Shown here in pieces: positions 35,033-42,359 of a DNA stretch of 64,000 bases; within the stretch, counting starts at the first letter, position 1; every line of letters begins with the position of its first letter. Below the pieces are notes generated by a model. It searched no databases. It was not told where the DNA came from and saw only the letters and a program-made list of their open reading frames with translations. The position numbers were made by a program, and so were the translations under genes. The stretch lies in the NCBI GenBank assembly GCA_964498785.1, contig CAZCJL010000003.1:1-64000 (forward strand), in the 5' to 3' direction. This DNA is from Mariaggregatimicrobium sp964498785 (GTDB lineage: Bacteria > Zhuqueibacterota > Zhuqueibacteria > Thermofontimicrobiales > Thiofontviventaceae).

Positions 35033-35602
35033 TTATTGTTCTAGTTTAATTTTCTCTAATGGTGTGTACACCGCTCCGGTTGGCTTTAAATCACTTTTTA
35101 TCAAAAAAATCTCTTCTGCCAAAAAACAGCCGCCTTTAAAATTAATATTTTGATGAAGAATATCAAGACACTCTGTCATCTCTTGCGTCCCTTTCACACG
35201 GCCAAACGTTAAATGTGCTTTAAATGGCCGGCTTTCTTTCTTAAAACCGAGCGTTAACATGTTCATATCTATGCTGTTAGCGAGTTTAATCAGTTGTTCG
35301 TTTTGCTCCGTTCCAATCCAAAATACTTTCGGTCTTTTAAAATTCGGGAACGCTCCAATCCCCTGAATCCTAATATTAAATTGCGGTAATCCAACAACTG
35401 CATTTTTTATTTGCGAAACAACTTCATCAATTTTGCTCTCATCGATATTGCCTAAAAACTTGAGCGTTATATGAATGTTCCCTGGATTTACCCAGGAAAC
35501 CTGAGTCGTTGTTTTTTTTAGTTCATTCTGAACACTTTTGATTTTTTCAACAATGTACTCAGGAATTTTAATTGCGATAAATGCTCTAACCTGTCCCATC
35601 AT
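35033..35602 (-). CDS. thpR: RNA 2',3'-cyclic phosphodiesterase (2H family)
   Basis: A 189-aa 2H phosphoesterase. The two catalytic HxTx motifs are present: HITLKFLG near residue 45 and HLTFGRVKG near 125. Related enzymes open 2',3'-cyclic phosphate ends in RNA and can ligate 2'-5' bonds. The N-terminus RAFIAIKIPEYIVEKI is typical. Start is one of two adjacent ATGs (35602 or 35599). Gap of 15 nt to recA; the cinA-thpR-recA order is conserved in many bacteria. Confidence 0.9.
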   Translation of the reverse strand: MMGQVRAFIAIKIPEYIVEKIKSVQNELKKTTTQVSWVNPGNIHITLKFLGNIDESKIDEVVSQIKNAVVGLPQFNIRIQGIGAFPNFKRPKVFWIGTEQNEQLIKLANSIDMNMLTLGFKKESRPFKAHLTFGRVKGTQEMTECLDILHQNINFKGGCFLAEEIFLIKSDLKPTGAVYTPLEKIKLEQ

Positions 35603-35678
35603 CAAAAATCCATTTGATTAATATAAATAAAAAACGCTAATAAATCAAGAAATATTTGATTATTATCGCACATATCAA

Positions 35679-36917
35679 TTATTTACAAAATGATGACTGG
35701 CGCCGTAAAAAATCCATGGCCAAATGAGCAGCCCGATTTTTATTGAAGATATAATCTTTAGAAAGTCTTAATTTTCTATAAGTAATCGTCGAGTCTGAAG
35801 CGAACCCAACATGCAAACAACCATTTTGTTCTTTACTTTCCACATCGATAATGATTTCGATTGCCGAAGTTGCTATGCTATAATCCGCATTAAACGTACG
35901 TCGGGCTCTATTTGCCACTTCCTTTATCCATTCAGGGGAAAATTCACTGTGAACGTGCATAATTTTTTCTGAGATTCCGAGTTTTTGATTCAATAAATTA
36001 ACATCAGCAGTTACAACAGCTTCAGTAATAATTTTAGAAAATCCTGAAGTATTGGATAATTTTTCAACAATTAAACCTCCAGTAAAAAGCTCAAAAATAG
36101 CGAGCTTCTTGCCCTTTTTCAATAATCCATTTACAACTAAATTTTCAATCCGCTGGTCATCGTATCCCCATATATATTTACTTATTTTCTCAGTGATTAA
36201 ATTTTCTGTATATTGAATTTTTTTAAAACAATCCTGTTCCGTTCTGGCGTCTGCTTTTATACGAATATCCACACCAGAATAATTCGGAAGAAATGCAATC
36301 TCGGTTAGCTCTTGTAATTTATCAATTATACCAATTTTTTCAAATAAGGCAGATTCACCAATATCAGTGGTTCGAATTGTTCTATAGCGAATACAATTAT
36401 TAGTCTTTTTGGCTAAAAACGGAATTATTTGAGATTCGATCAAGTTTTTCATTTCAAACGGTACGCCGGGAATAACAAAAAAATGCTTCCCGTTTTTCAT
36501 AAATCTTAGTCCCGGAGCTGTTCCAAAATGATTTTTTAATATATATGCATTATCAGGGACCATGGCCTGTCCAACATTAACTCCAGGCATTTCAACGCCG
36601 CGTTTTTTAAAACGATTTTTGACTTCACGTAATATTGTTTTATCTAAAATAAGATTTGAACCAAAGTACTTACAAAAAACGGTTTTTGTTATGTCATCAT
36701 GCGTTGGTCCCAGACCACCGGTAGCAACAATTACATCTGCCCGGTTATCTGCGATGGAAATTGCCGCTAAAATATCTTCCTGTTTATCGCCAACAACGGT
36801 AATCCAGCGTACGTTAATACCAATTTCGGTCAATTCGTGTCCAACAAAAGAAGCATTTGTGTTTATTGTCTGACCTATTAAAATTTCATTCCCAATTGAT
36901 AAAATTTCTGCATTCAT
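35679..36917 (-). CDS. cinA: CinA-like protein with degenerate amidase domain
   Basis: A 412-aa CinA. The N-terminal MoaB-like domain is intact (EILSIGNEILIGQTINTNA, VATGGLGPTHDDITK, PGVPFEMKNLI) and in other bacteria hydrolyses ADP-ribose. The C-terminal PncC (nicotinamide-nucleotide amidase) domain is changed at its active site: the usual ESCTGG is ELFTGG, so the catalytic Ser is missing, and the TGIAGP loop reads TSAIEI. Deamidation of NMN is therefore unlikely. No frameshift is seen; the fold appears preserved. Between pgpA and thpR. Confidence 0.88.
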   Translation of the reverse strand: MNAEILSIGNEILIGQTINTNASFVGHELTEIGINVRWITVVGDKQEDILAAISIADNRADVIVATGGLGPTHDDITKTVFCKYFGSNLILDKTILREVKNRFKKRGVEMPGVNVGQAMVPDNAYILKNHFGTAPGLRFMKNGKHFFVIPGVPFEMKNLIESQIIPFLAKKTNNCIRYRTIRTTDIGESALFEKIGIIDKLQELTEIAFLPNYSGVDIRIKADARTEQDCFKKIQYTENLITEKISKYIWGYDDQRIENLVVNGLLKKGKKLAIFELFTGGLIVEKLSNTSGFSKIITEAVVTADVNLLNQKLGISEKIMHVHSEFSPEWIKEVANRARRTFNADYSIATSAIEIIIDVESKEQNGCLHVGFASDSTITYRKLRLSKDYIFNKNRAAHLAMDFLRRQSSFCK

Positions 36918-36950
36918 AATAATATAATCTAGTTTTAATTAAATAAATTC

Positions 36951-36987
36951 GAGCGAGTATTCAACTAAATTTATTTGCTACTCACTC
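36951..36987 (-). terminator. Hairpin after pgpA, weak terminator or attenuator
   Basis: On the minus strand GAGTGAGTA and TACTCGCTC form a 9-bp stem with one G-U pair (36979-36987 with 36951-36959). AATTTATTT follows rather than a strong U-tract. It reaches the pgpA stop codon and may reduce read-through into cinA. Confidence 0.35.
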
Positions 36988-37454
36988 TAAAGCAAGCGAA
37001 TAGACAAATAAATAATTTGCAAAACAAGGTTGGCGAAAATTCCGGCGAGCACATCATCCAACATTATCCCCCACCCCCCTGGGATCCTCTGGGTGATATT
37101 TATTGGATAAATTTTAGTAATATCAAAAATGCGAAACAATGTAAATCCAGCGACGACCCAGGGCCATGTTGCAGGTATTGCAATCAACGCTATTAGCATA
37201 CCAACAACTTCATCAATAACAACTATCTGCGGATCATGTCCTTTTTCTCGTCCAAATTTTTTAATGTATTCAATTTCAGTTTTAGTTGCGGCCCAAACAC
37301 CGAGAAAAAAAAGAATGATTATCCCAAACAAATAGGCGGCCAAATTATTTGGGAAAATCAGGAAAATCAACAGAGCAAAAATACTCCCTGCTGTCCCGGG
37401 AGCCAAAGGGCTAAACCCGACACCCAAAACGGTAGAAATCAACTTTGGAATCAT
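36987..37454 (-). CDS. pgpA: Phosphatidylglycerophosphatase A
   Basis: A 155-aa four-helix membrane phosphatase that makes phosphatidylglycerol from its phosphate. Family signs: GVGFSPLAPGTAGSIFALLI, the conserved acidic IVVIDEVVGMLIAL, and FTLFRIFDITKIYP with GGWGIMLDDVLAGI. It follows pgsA by 2 nt, so the two consecutive enzymes of phosphatidylglycerol synthesis are co-translated. Confidence 0.93.
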   Translation of the reverse strand: MIPKLISTVLGVGFSPLAPGTAGSIFALLIFLIFPNNLAAYLFGIIILFFLGVWAATKTEIEYIKKFGREKGHDPQIVVIDEVVGMLIALIAIPATWPWVVAGFTLFRIFDITKIYPINITQRIPGGWGIMLDDVLAGIFANLVLQIIYLSIRLL

Positions 37455-37456
37455 TA

Positions 37457-38074
37457 TTATTCCGGTGGTATAAAAATTTTATAGAAACTGATAAAGAATG
37501 TTTTAATTTGGCTTCTGTTTTCAATAAAATACATGATACCTGTTAAAAGCGTTAGCAACGCGATGAATGTCATTAATTTGTCAGTAAACTCTATTTTTTT
37601 TAAGAATTCTAAAATTTCAATTTTGCTATCTAAATATTGGCTTTGATAGTCAATTAATAAAAAAATAAACACGACAAATACAGACGCCATTTGTAAAAAT
37701 GTTTTCCATCGCGCCAATTCTCTTGTAACAACCGGTGTTTCCCGATAAAGCGCATAAGATCGCAAACCAGTAATAAGAAAATCTCGTATCACAATAACAA
37801 GCACGATCCATAATTGAATATAACCAAGATAATAGAAAGCGCCCAGTGCTGATGAAACCAGTATTTTATCTGCTAACGGATCTAAAAATTTTCCCCATTT
37901 TGTTACATAACCATATTTTTTGGCGTAGTAGCCATCATACAAATCAGTTAAGCTAGCAACGATAAAGATAAAAAACGAAATATATTTAAAAACTAAATGC
38001 TCCAAAAAGAGAGTATATACAAAAAAAGGAGTAAGAATTATACGAAGCACAGTTAGCTGCGTGGGTAAGTTCAT
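37457..38074 (-). CDS. pgsA: CDP-diacylglycerol-glycerol-3-phosphate 3-phosphatidyltransferase
   Basis: A 205-aa membrane enzyme making phosphatidylglycerophosphate. The CDP-alcohol phosphotransferase motif is present: LTDLYDGYYAKKYGYVTKWG then KFLDPLADKILV (DxxDGxxAx8GxxxDxxxD). N-terminal MNLPTQLTVLRIILTPFFVY and several membrane helices are as expected. Starts the pgsA-pgpA-cinA-thpR-recA-recX-alaS run. Confidence 0.95.
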   Translation of the reverse strand: MNLPTQLTVLRIILTPFFVYTLFLEHLVFKYISFFIFIVASLTDLYDGYYAKKYGYVTKWGKFLDPLADKILVSSALGAFYYLGYIQLWIVLVIVIRDFLITGLRSYALYRETPVVTRELARWKTFLQMASVFVVFIFLLIDYQSQYLDSKIEILEFLKKIEFTDKLMTFIALLTLLTGIMYFIENRSQIKTFFISFYKIFIPPE

Positions 38075-38206
38075 CTGCTTTCCCTAACTTTTTCCTGTAA
38101 CCGATTGGCCCTATAATTCATTTATACCTTATAATTTTTTGAATGGGTTATTTTTTTAAATCTGCACAATCTTTTTAATCAACCAAAATGCGATTATTTG
38201 GAAATA

Positions 38207-38806
38207 TCAAAAAGCTACTCGTCCTTCAATTGCTCTTGATAAAGTGATTTCATCCGCATATTCAATATCTATACCAACAGGGATACCTCTGGCAATTCGC
38301 GTGATTTTGATGCCCAAAGGCTGAATTAACTTTGCAATGTAGATCGCGGTTGCTTCACCTTCAGTATTTATATTTGTAGCAATAATTACCTCCTGAACAT
38401 CGTCTTTTAACCGCGTTATTAACTCTTTAATTCGTAACTCATCAGGGCCAATACCATCCAACGGAGAGAGCGCTCCGCCTAACACGTGAAACAAACCTTT
38501 ATATTCGCCTGTTTTTTCTAAAGCAAAGACATCATTTGGTTCTTCCACAACACATATAATCGTTCGATCTCGTCTGTTACTGCTACAAATCGGACATGGG
38601 TCTGCTTCTGTTATATTAAAACATATCGAGCAATATTTTGATTTATCTTTTATATCGACTAATGATTTTGCTAAAGCTACTACATTTTGTTTTGGAATTT
38701 TCAACAGAAAAAAAACGATCCTCTGTGCTGATTTTTTCCCAATCCCTGGTAATTTGGATAACTCATTTACAGCTTGCTGAATTGACTCAGAGAAGTACTT
38801 CTCCAT
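38207..38806 (-). CDS. recR: Recombination protein RecR
   Basis: A 199-aa RecFOR-pathway protein. Order: HhH (LSKLPGIGKKSAQRIVFFLL), Cys4 zinc finger (CSICFNITEADPCPIC), TOPRIM (ICVVEEPNDVFALEKTGEYK and FHVLGGALSPLDGIGP), Walker-like C-terminus. Follows ybaB by 5 nt in the classic dnaX-ybaB-recR order. Confidence 0.97.
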   Translation of the reverse strand: MEKYFSESIQQAVNELSKLPGIGKKSAQRIVFFLLKIPKQNVVALAKSLVDIKDKSKYCSICFNITEADPCPICSSNRRDRTIICVVEEPNDVFALEKTGEYKGLFHVLGGALSPLDGIGPDELRIKELITRLKDDVQEVIIATNINTEGEATAIYIAKLIQPLGIKITRIARGIPVGIDIEYADEITLSRAIEGRVAF

Positions 38807-38811
38807 AAAAA

Positions 38812-39150
38812 TTATCCTAATCCTGGAATTTTAAAACCCTCTGGCAAGTTATTTAATAATCCCCCGGTTACTTTGCTCATTTCTTCGCTTGCCAATTCCT
38901 GGGATGTTTTTAATGCCTGATTAACAGCAGCCACAATCAAATCTTCCAACATTTCTTTATCTTCCGAATCAATAACTTCCTTTTCAATTTTAATACCAAC
39001 GATTTGTTGTCTTCCATTTGCAATTACTTCAACCATTCCACCTCCTGAAGACCCTTTAACTGTTAACCCCTCCAAATTTTCCTGGACTTTCGATATTTTT
39101 TCTTGTAGTTTCTGCGCCTCTTTTAAGGCGAAACCAAAGTCTTTTAACAT
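38812..39150 (-). CDS. YbaB/EbfC nucleoid-associated protein
   Basis: A 112-aa DNA-binding protein of the YbaB/EbfC family. It has the long N-terminal helix (FALKEAQKLQEKISKVQENL), the strand region TVKGSSGGGMVEVIANGRQQ, IVAAVNQALKTSQELASEEM, and a Gly/Pro-rich end (GLLNNLPEGFKIPGLG). Forms pincer dimers on DNA in other bacteria. Between dnaX (25 nt) and recR. Confidence 0.95.
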   Translation of the reverse strand: MLKDFGFALKEAQKLQEKISKVQENLEGLTVKGSSGGGMVEVIANGRQQIVGIKIEKEVIDSEDKEMLEDLIVAAVNQALKTSQELASEEMSKVTGGLLNNLPEGFKIPGLG

Positions 39151-39175
39151 CTTATTTTTCTCCTATAACCAAAAA

Positions 39176-40876
39176 TTATCTGACCAATTCGCCATCAAAC
39201 ACATCAATAATTGTTTTTAACATGGGTTCTCTTTTTGAGACGCCTTCCAAACTATAATCGTTTCCATTGTGAGATGTTTTCTTGATTTTAATTGTATCAT
39301 CCCTGGTGCATTTAATTGTTAAATTAACGGCCAGAACTCTATATAAAACATCTTCAATACTATGAATCTGCTGGGTTATTGTCTTCATGTGAAATCCGTT
39401 TTCTTTTCGAAAAGAAATGAACAGAGTGTCATTTTCGAGTTTCGACGGTACTCCTTCGTTCAAAAACGAACCCAACGCGATTTTTACTTTTTTAACCTGT
39501 TCAATAATTTCTGACCACGCTTCAATTATTTTATCTAAAGAAATATCAACTTCCGAATCAGCGCTATTGTTTACAAGCTCCCCACTAACAGATTTATTTT
39601 TAGACATTTCTTGCTTCTCAGCCTTCACGAGACTGATAGTATCTTCCGACTTATCCTTTATGACTGTCTGTTTTTTTTTTTTTGTATCTTTAGTGGCATC
39701 CAAAGAATGATATGTTAAGGTTCTATCTGATTCGCTAAGTGCTTGCCTTAACTCATCGATTCCATCAAGAAGATTTGCCAGATGTTCGGTACTATCCAGC
39801 TTGATCATTTTAATTATGGCAAGTTCCAGTTTTAATCGCGGGTTCGGACTTCTTTTAATATTATATTCAACCTCAGATGTGATGTGAATTAGCCGCAACA
39901 AATCTTCTTCTTGAAAGGAATTAGCAATATCCATATAACGCCGGGCGTAGGTTTCGGTCGTTTCAATCGCTTCTGTTGAATTGGTCGATTTGACAATTAG
40001 TATATTTCGAAAGTGCTCGTTTAACCCCATTAAAAACTCATTTAGATCAAGCCCGTTAAAAAATATTTCATTAATTAACGCTAATCCCGCTTTATTTTCT
40101 TTTTTTATTATGATATCTGTTGCCCGAAAAAATATCTCCTGATCAATAATACCTAATAACTCAGAAATTTCCTTTCCAGAAATTTTTTCTCCACAAAAAG
40201 AAATAGCCTGATCAAATAAACTCTGGGCATCTCTCATTCCGCCGTCTGCTTTTTTAGCAATTAAATGAAGGGCTTCATCATCAACTGTTATCTTTTCATT
40301 TTCGCTTATTTGCATTAACTGGTCGATAATTTCAGTTAAAACGATTCGCTTAAAATCAAATCTTTGGCATCTTGATAGTATTGTTGCTGGAATTTTATGC
40401 GGTTCTGTGGTAGCAAAAATAAACATTACCTTTGAGGGTGGTTCTTCAAGAGTTTTTAAAAGTGCGTTGAACGCTTCAGTCGTAAGCATGTGAACTTCAT
40501 CAATGATATATATTTTATACTTACCTCTTGTAGGGGCATACTTCAAATTTTCTCTTAAATTTCTAACTTCATCAATTCCGCGATTCGATGCACCATCAAT
40601 TTCAAAAACATCCAGGCTTCTGCCGCTAGTAATTTCAATACAAGCGGAACATTCATTACAGGGTGTAACAGTCGGTCCATTTTCACAGTTAATTGCTTTT
40701 GATAATATTCTGGCAACTGTTGTCTTCCCGACCCCTCTTGGCCCTGCAAATAAATATGCGTTAGCGAGTCTTTGTTTTTGTATGGCGTTTTTCAACGTTG
40801 AGACCACATGTTTCTGGTTAACAACTTCTTCAAACACCATTGGCCGCCATTTTCGAGCCAAAACAACGTAAGACAT
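39176..40876 (-). CDS. dnaX: DNA polymerase III subunit gamma/tau
   Basis: A 566-aa clamp-loader ATPase. Walker A AGPRGVGKTTVARILSKA, Cys4 zinc module (CENG...CNECSAC), Walker B YIIDEVHMLT, and the sensor-1 region FATTEPHKIPATILSRCQRF. Oligomerisation domain III follows, then a Lys-rich linker and a tau-like C-terminal domain. A run of Lys codons with an A-rich stretch lies near 39670-39680 (minus-strand AAAAAAAAAA), a possible slippage site for making a gamma form. ATG 40876 has GGAGG upstream. Confidence 0.96.
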   Translation of the reverse strand: MSYVVLARKWRPMVFEEVVNQKHVVSTLKNAIQKQRLANAYLFAGPRGVGKTTVARILSKAINCENGPTVTPCNECSACIEITSGRSLDVFEIDGASNRGIDEVRNLRENLKYAPTRGKYKIYIIDEVHMLTTEAFNALLKTLEEPPSKVMFIFATTEPHKIPATILSRCQRFDFKRIVLTEIIDQLMQISENEKITVDDEALHLIAKKADGGMRDAQSLFDQAISFCGEKISGKEISELLGIIDQEIFFRATDIIIKKENKAGLALINEIFFNGLDLNEFLMGLNEHFRNILIVKSTNSTEAIETTETYARRYMDIANSFQEEDLLRLIHITSEVEYNIKRSPNPRLKLELAIIKMIKLDSTEHLANLLDGIDELRQALSESDRTLTYHSLDATKDTKKKKQTVIKDKSEDTISLVKAEKQEMSKNKSVSGELVNNSADSEVDISLDKIIEAWSEIIEQVKKVKIALGSFLNEGVPSKLENDTLFISFRKENGFHMKTITQQIHSIEDVLYRVLAVNLTIKCTRDDTIKIKKTSHNGNDYSLEGVSKREPMLKTIIDVFDGELVR

Positions 40877-40973
40877 CAATCCTCCGAACCCACATTAAGA
40901 CAAAAACGATTGCTTAATAAAGATTAAATGAACAACGCGTTATTGTCACAATTTATTCTTTTGATACAAATTT

Positions 40974-40981
40974 AAAAAAAA
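40974..40981 (-). terminator. U-tract ending the SRP RNA transcript
   Basis: On the minus strand the terminal SRP helix strand (GCACAGCCC) is followed immediately by eight T residues. That helix plus U-run would terminate transcription, leaving dnaX mainly to its own promoter. Confidence 0.45.
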
Positions 40982-41255
40982 GGGCTGTGCACCCTTCTTT
41001 GATCCCTCTTTCCTTGCAGAATATTTTAGTAGCCAACTCCAGCCAAGTGCCCCTGCGGCACACAGTATGAGCTGCTTACCGCTGCTACCTTCCGGTCCTG
41101 ACGGGGTTGGGCAGTAAACTGTTGCGCAGGACTTAAACTATCAACGTCGCTAACTAAAATCTAATGCCCGACGAGTAAACCTCCAAAGGGAATTCAACCC
41201 TGCTATAGCGGATTGCAGGTTACAGGGCACCGCTAGCTCCCCGTCTAGCACAGCC
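40982..41255 (-). ncRNA. ffs: Signal recognition particle RNA, large (Bacillus scRNA) type
   Basis: About 274 nt. The S domain is unmistakable: GTCAGGACCGGAAGGTAGCA (SRP54 site with GGAA tetraloop), TCCTGCGCAAC on the 5' side and GTGTGCCGCAGG on the 3' side. Upstream lies a full Alu domain: GGCTGTGCTAGACGGGG, GCGGTGCCCTGTAACC (UGUAA motif), TGCAATCCGC. The 5' GGCTGTGC (41255-41248) pairs exactly with the 3' GCACAGCC (40990-40983), closing the molecule. So this is the long form, not the 4.5S form. The ends are set by this helix and by the T-run downstream. Confidence 0.92.
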
Positions 41256-41258
41256 TTG

Positions 41259-41331
41259 TGGAGCAGATGGGAGTTGAACCCACGACCTCCAGAGTGCGAT
41301 TCTGGCGCTCTCCCAACTGAGCTACTGCCCC
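41259..41331 (-). tRNA. tRNA-Ala (anticodon CGC)
   Basis: A 73-nt cloverleaf. Acceptor GGGGCAG/CTGCTCC contains the G3-U70 alanine identity pair. The anticodon stem CCAGA/TCTGG encloses ATCGCAC, giving CGC (reads GCG). 3' CCA is not encoded. Only three bases separate it from the first pair of the SRP RNA. Confidence 0.93.
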
Positions 41332-41339
41332 ATCTTTTG

Positions 41340-41430
41340 CGGAGAGAGAGGGATTCGAACCCTCGGAGAAGCTTTTGACCCCTCACACGATTTCCAATCG
41401 TGCTCCTTCGGCCAACTCGGACATCTCTCC
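41340..41430 (-). tRNA. tRNA-Ser (anticodon GGA)
   Basis: A 91-nt class II tRNA with a long variable arm. Acceptor GGAGAGA/TCTCTCC, discriminator G. The anticodon loop TTGGAAA gives GGA (reads UCC/UCU). CCA not encoded. Confidence 0.93.
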
Positions 41431-41454
41431 TTTATCATTTATAACCTAAATCCT

Positions 41455-41541
<87 letters not shown>

Positions 41542-41546
41542 TAGTA

Positions 41547-41999
41547 CTATTTTCTTAAATTTTCAAAAAAAGATTTCAGTATTCTTTCACACTTCTCTTG
41601 TAAAATTCCACCAGTAACTTCTACATTTGCATTTAAATCTGGATTATTAAAGATATTCATTACAGAGCCGGCAGCGCCCATTCGAGGATCTGGTGCTGCA
41701 TATATCACGTGCGCAATTCTGGATAATATAATCGCTCCTGCACACATAGCGCACGGTTCCAATGTCACATAAATTGAAGTAGCGTTTAATCGCCAGGAGG
41801 CTAATGAATTTGCTGCTGCCGTTATTGCTAATATTTCTGCATGCGCTGTCGGATCTTGAAGCGTTTCAATCAAATTATACCCTCGACCAACAATTTTATT
41901 CTCAAAAACAACAACTGCACCAACCGGAACTTCATCTTTTTTATATGCCTTTTCGGCCTCTCTAAAAGCTTGTTCCATCCATTTTTCATATTCTGTCAT
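41547..41999 (-). CDS. tadA: tRNA-specific adenosine(34) deaminase
   Basis: A 150-aa zinc deaminase that converts A34 to inosine in tRNA-Arg(ACG). Zinc and catalytic motifs are HAEIL and EPCAMCAGAIILSRI; the C-terminus GGILQEKCERILKSFF is typical. It lies directly next to the tRNA-Arg(ACG) gene that is its substrate (36 nt upstream). Confidence 0.95.
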   Translation of the reverse strand: MTEYEKWMEQAFREAEKAYKKDEVPVGAVVVFENKIVGRGYNLIETLQDPTAHAEILAITAAANSLASWRLNATSIYVTLEPCAMCAGAIILSRIAHVIYAAPDPRMGAAGSVMNIFNNPDLNANVEVTGGILQEKCERILKSFFENLRK

Positions 42000-42035
42000 G
42001 CTTTGTTGTTCCTAAAATTGTTCGGTTTTCAACTG

Positions 42036-42109
42036 TACGCCCGGAGGGAATCGAACCCCCAACCTTCTGGTCCGTAGCCAGACGCTCTATCCAATTGAGC
42101 TACGGGCGC
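42036..42109 (-). tRNA. tRNA-Arg (anticodon ACG)
   Basis: 74 nt. Acceptor GCGCCCG/CGGGCGT, discriminator A. Anticodon stem TCTGG/CCAGA with loop CTACGGA gives ACG, expected to become ICG through TadA (adjacent gene). Confidence 0.94.
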
Positions 42110-42117
42110 AATAATCG

Positions 42118-42189
42118 TAGCGCGTACGGGACTCGAACCCGTGCTACCGGCGTGAGAGGCCGGCGTCCTAACCGCTAGACGAACGCGCC
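42118..42189 (-). tRNA. tRNA-Glu (anticodon CUC)
   Basis: 72 nt. Acceptor GGCGCGT/ACGCGCT. Anticodon stem CCGGC/GCCGG with loop CTCTCAC gives CUC (reads GAG). Encoded close to gltX, whose product charges it. Confidence 0.93.
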
Positions 42190-42201
42190 GTTTGTGAAAT
42201 G

Positions 42202-42275
42202 TACGCCCGGAGGGAATCGAACCCCCAACCCTCTGATCCGAAGTCAGATGCTCTATCCAATTGAGCTACGGGCGC
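42202..42275 (-). tRNA. tRNA-Arg (anticodon UCG)
   Basis: 74 nt, nearly identical to the tRNA-Arg(ACG) 100 bp away except around the anticodon arm. Loop CTTCGGA gives UCG (reads CGA/CGG). Probable local duplication. Confidence 0.93.
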
Positions 42276-42285
42276 TTATAAATTG

Positions 42286-42356
42286 CTGGGGAGCAGGGAT
42301 TCGAACCCCGATTCCACGATCCAGAGTCGCGTGTCCTGCCGTTGGACGACTCCCCA
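42286..42356 (-). tRNA. tRNA-Gln (anticodon CUG)
   Basis: 71 nt. Acceptor TGGGGAG/CTCCCCA, discriminator G. Anticodon loop CTCTGGA gives CUG (reads CAG). Lies 3 nt after the gltX stop on the same strand. Confidence 0.93.
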
Positions 42357-42359
42357 AAT

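Noticed and set aside
40982..40994. Short hairpin GGGTGCACAGCCC read first as a terminator stem
   Set aside because: Its strand pairs better with the SRP RNA 5' end (GGCTGTGC at 41255-41248), so it is the closing helix of the large SRP RNA.
41150..41386. 78-codon minus-strand frame
   Set aside because: It runs through the SRP RNA Alu domain, tRNA-Ala and part of tRNA-Ser; the RNA genes explain the sequence.
42036..42275. Repeated tRNA-Arg sequences as a possible attachment-site duplication
   Set aside because: Both copies are complete tRNAs with different anticodons and no integrase or phage gene nearby; local tRNA duplication is enough.
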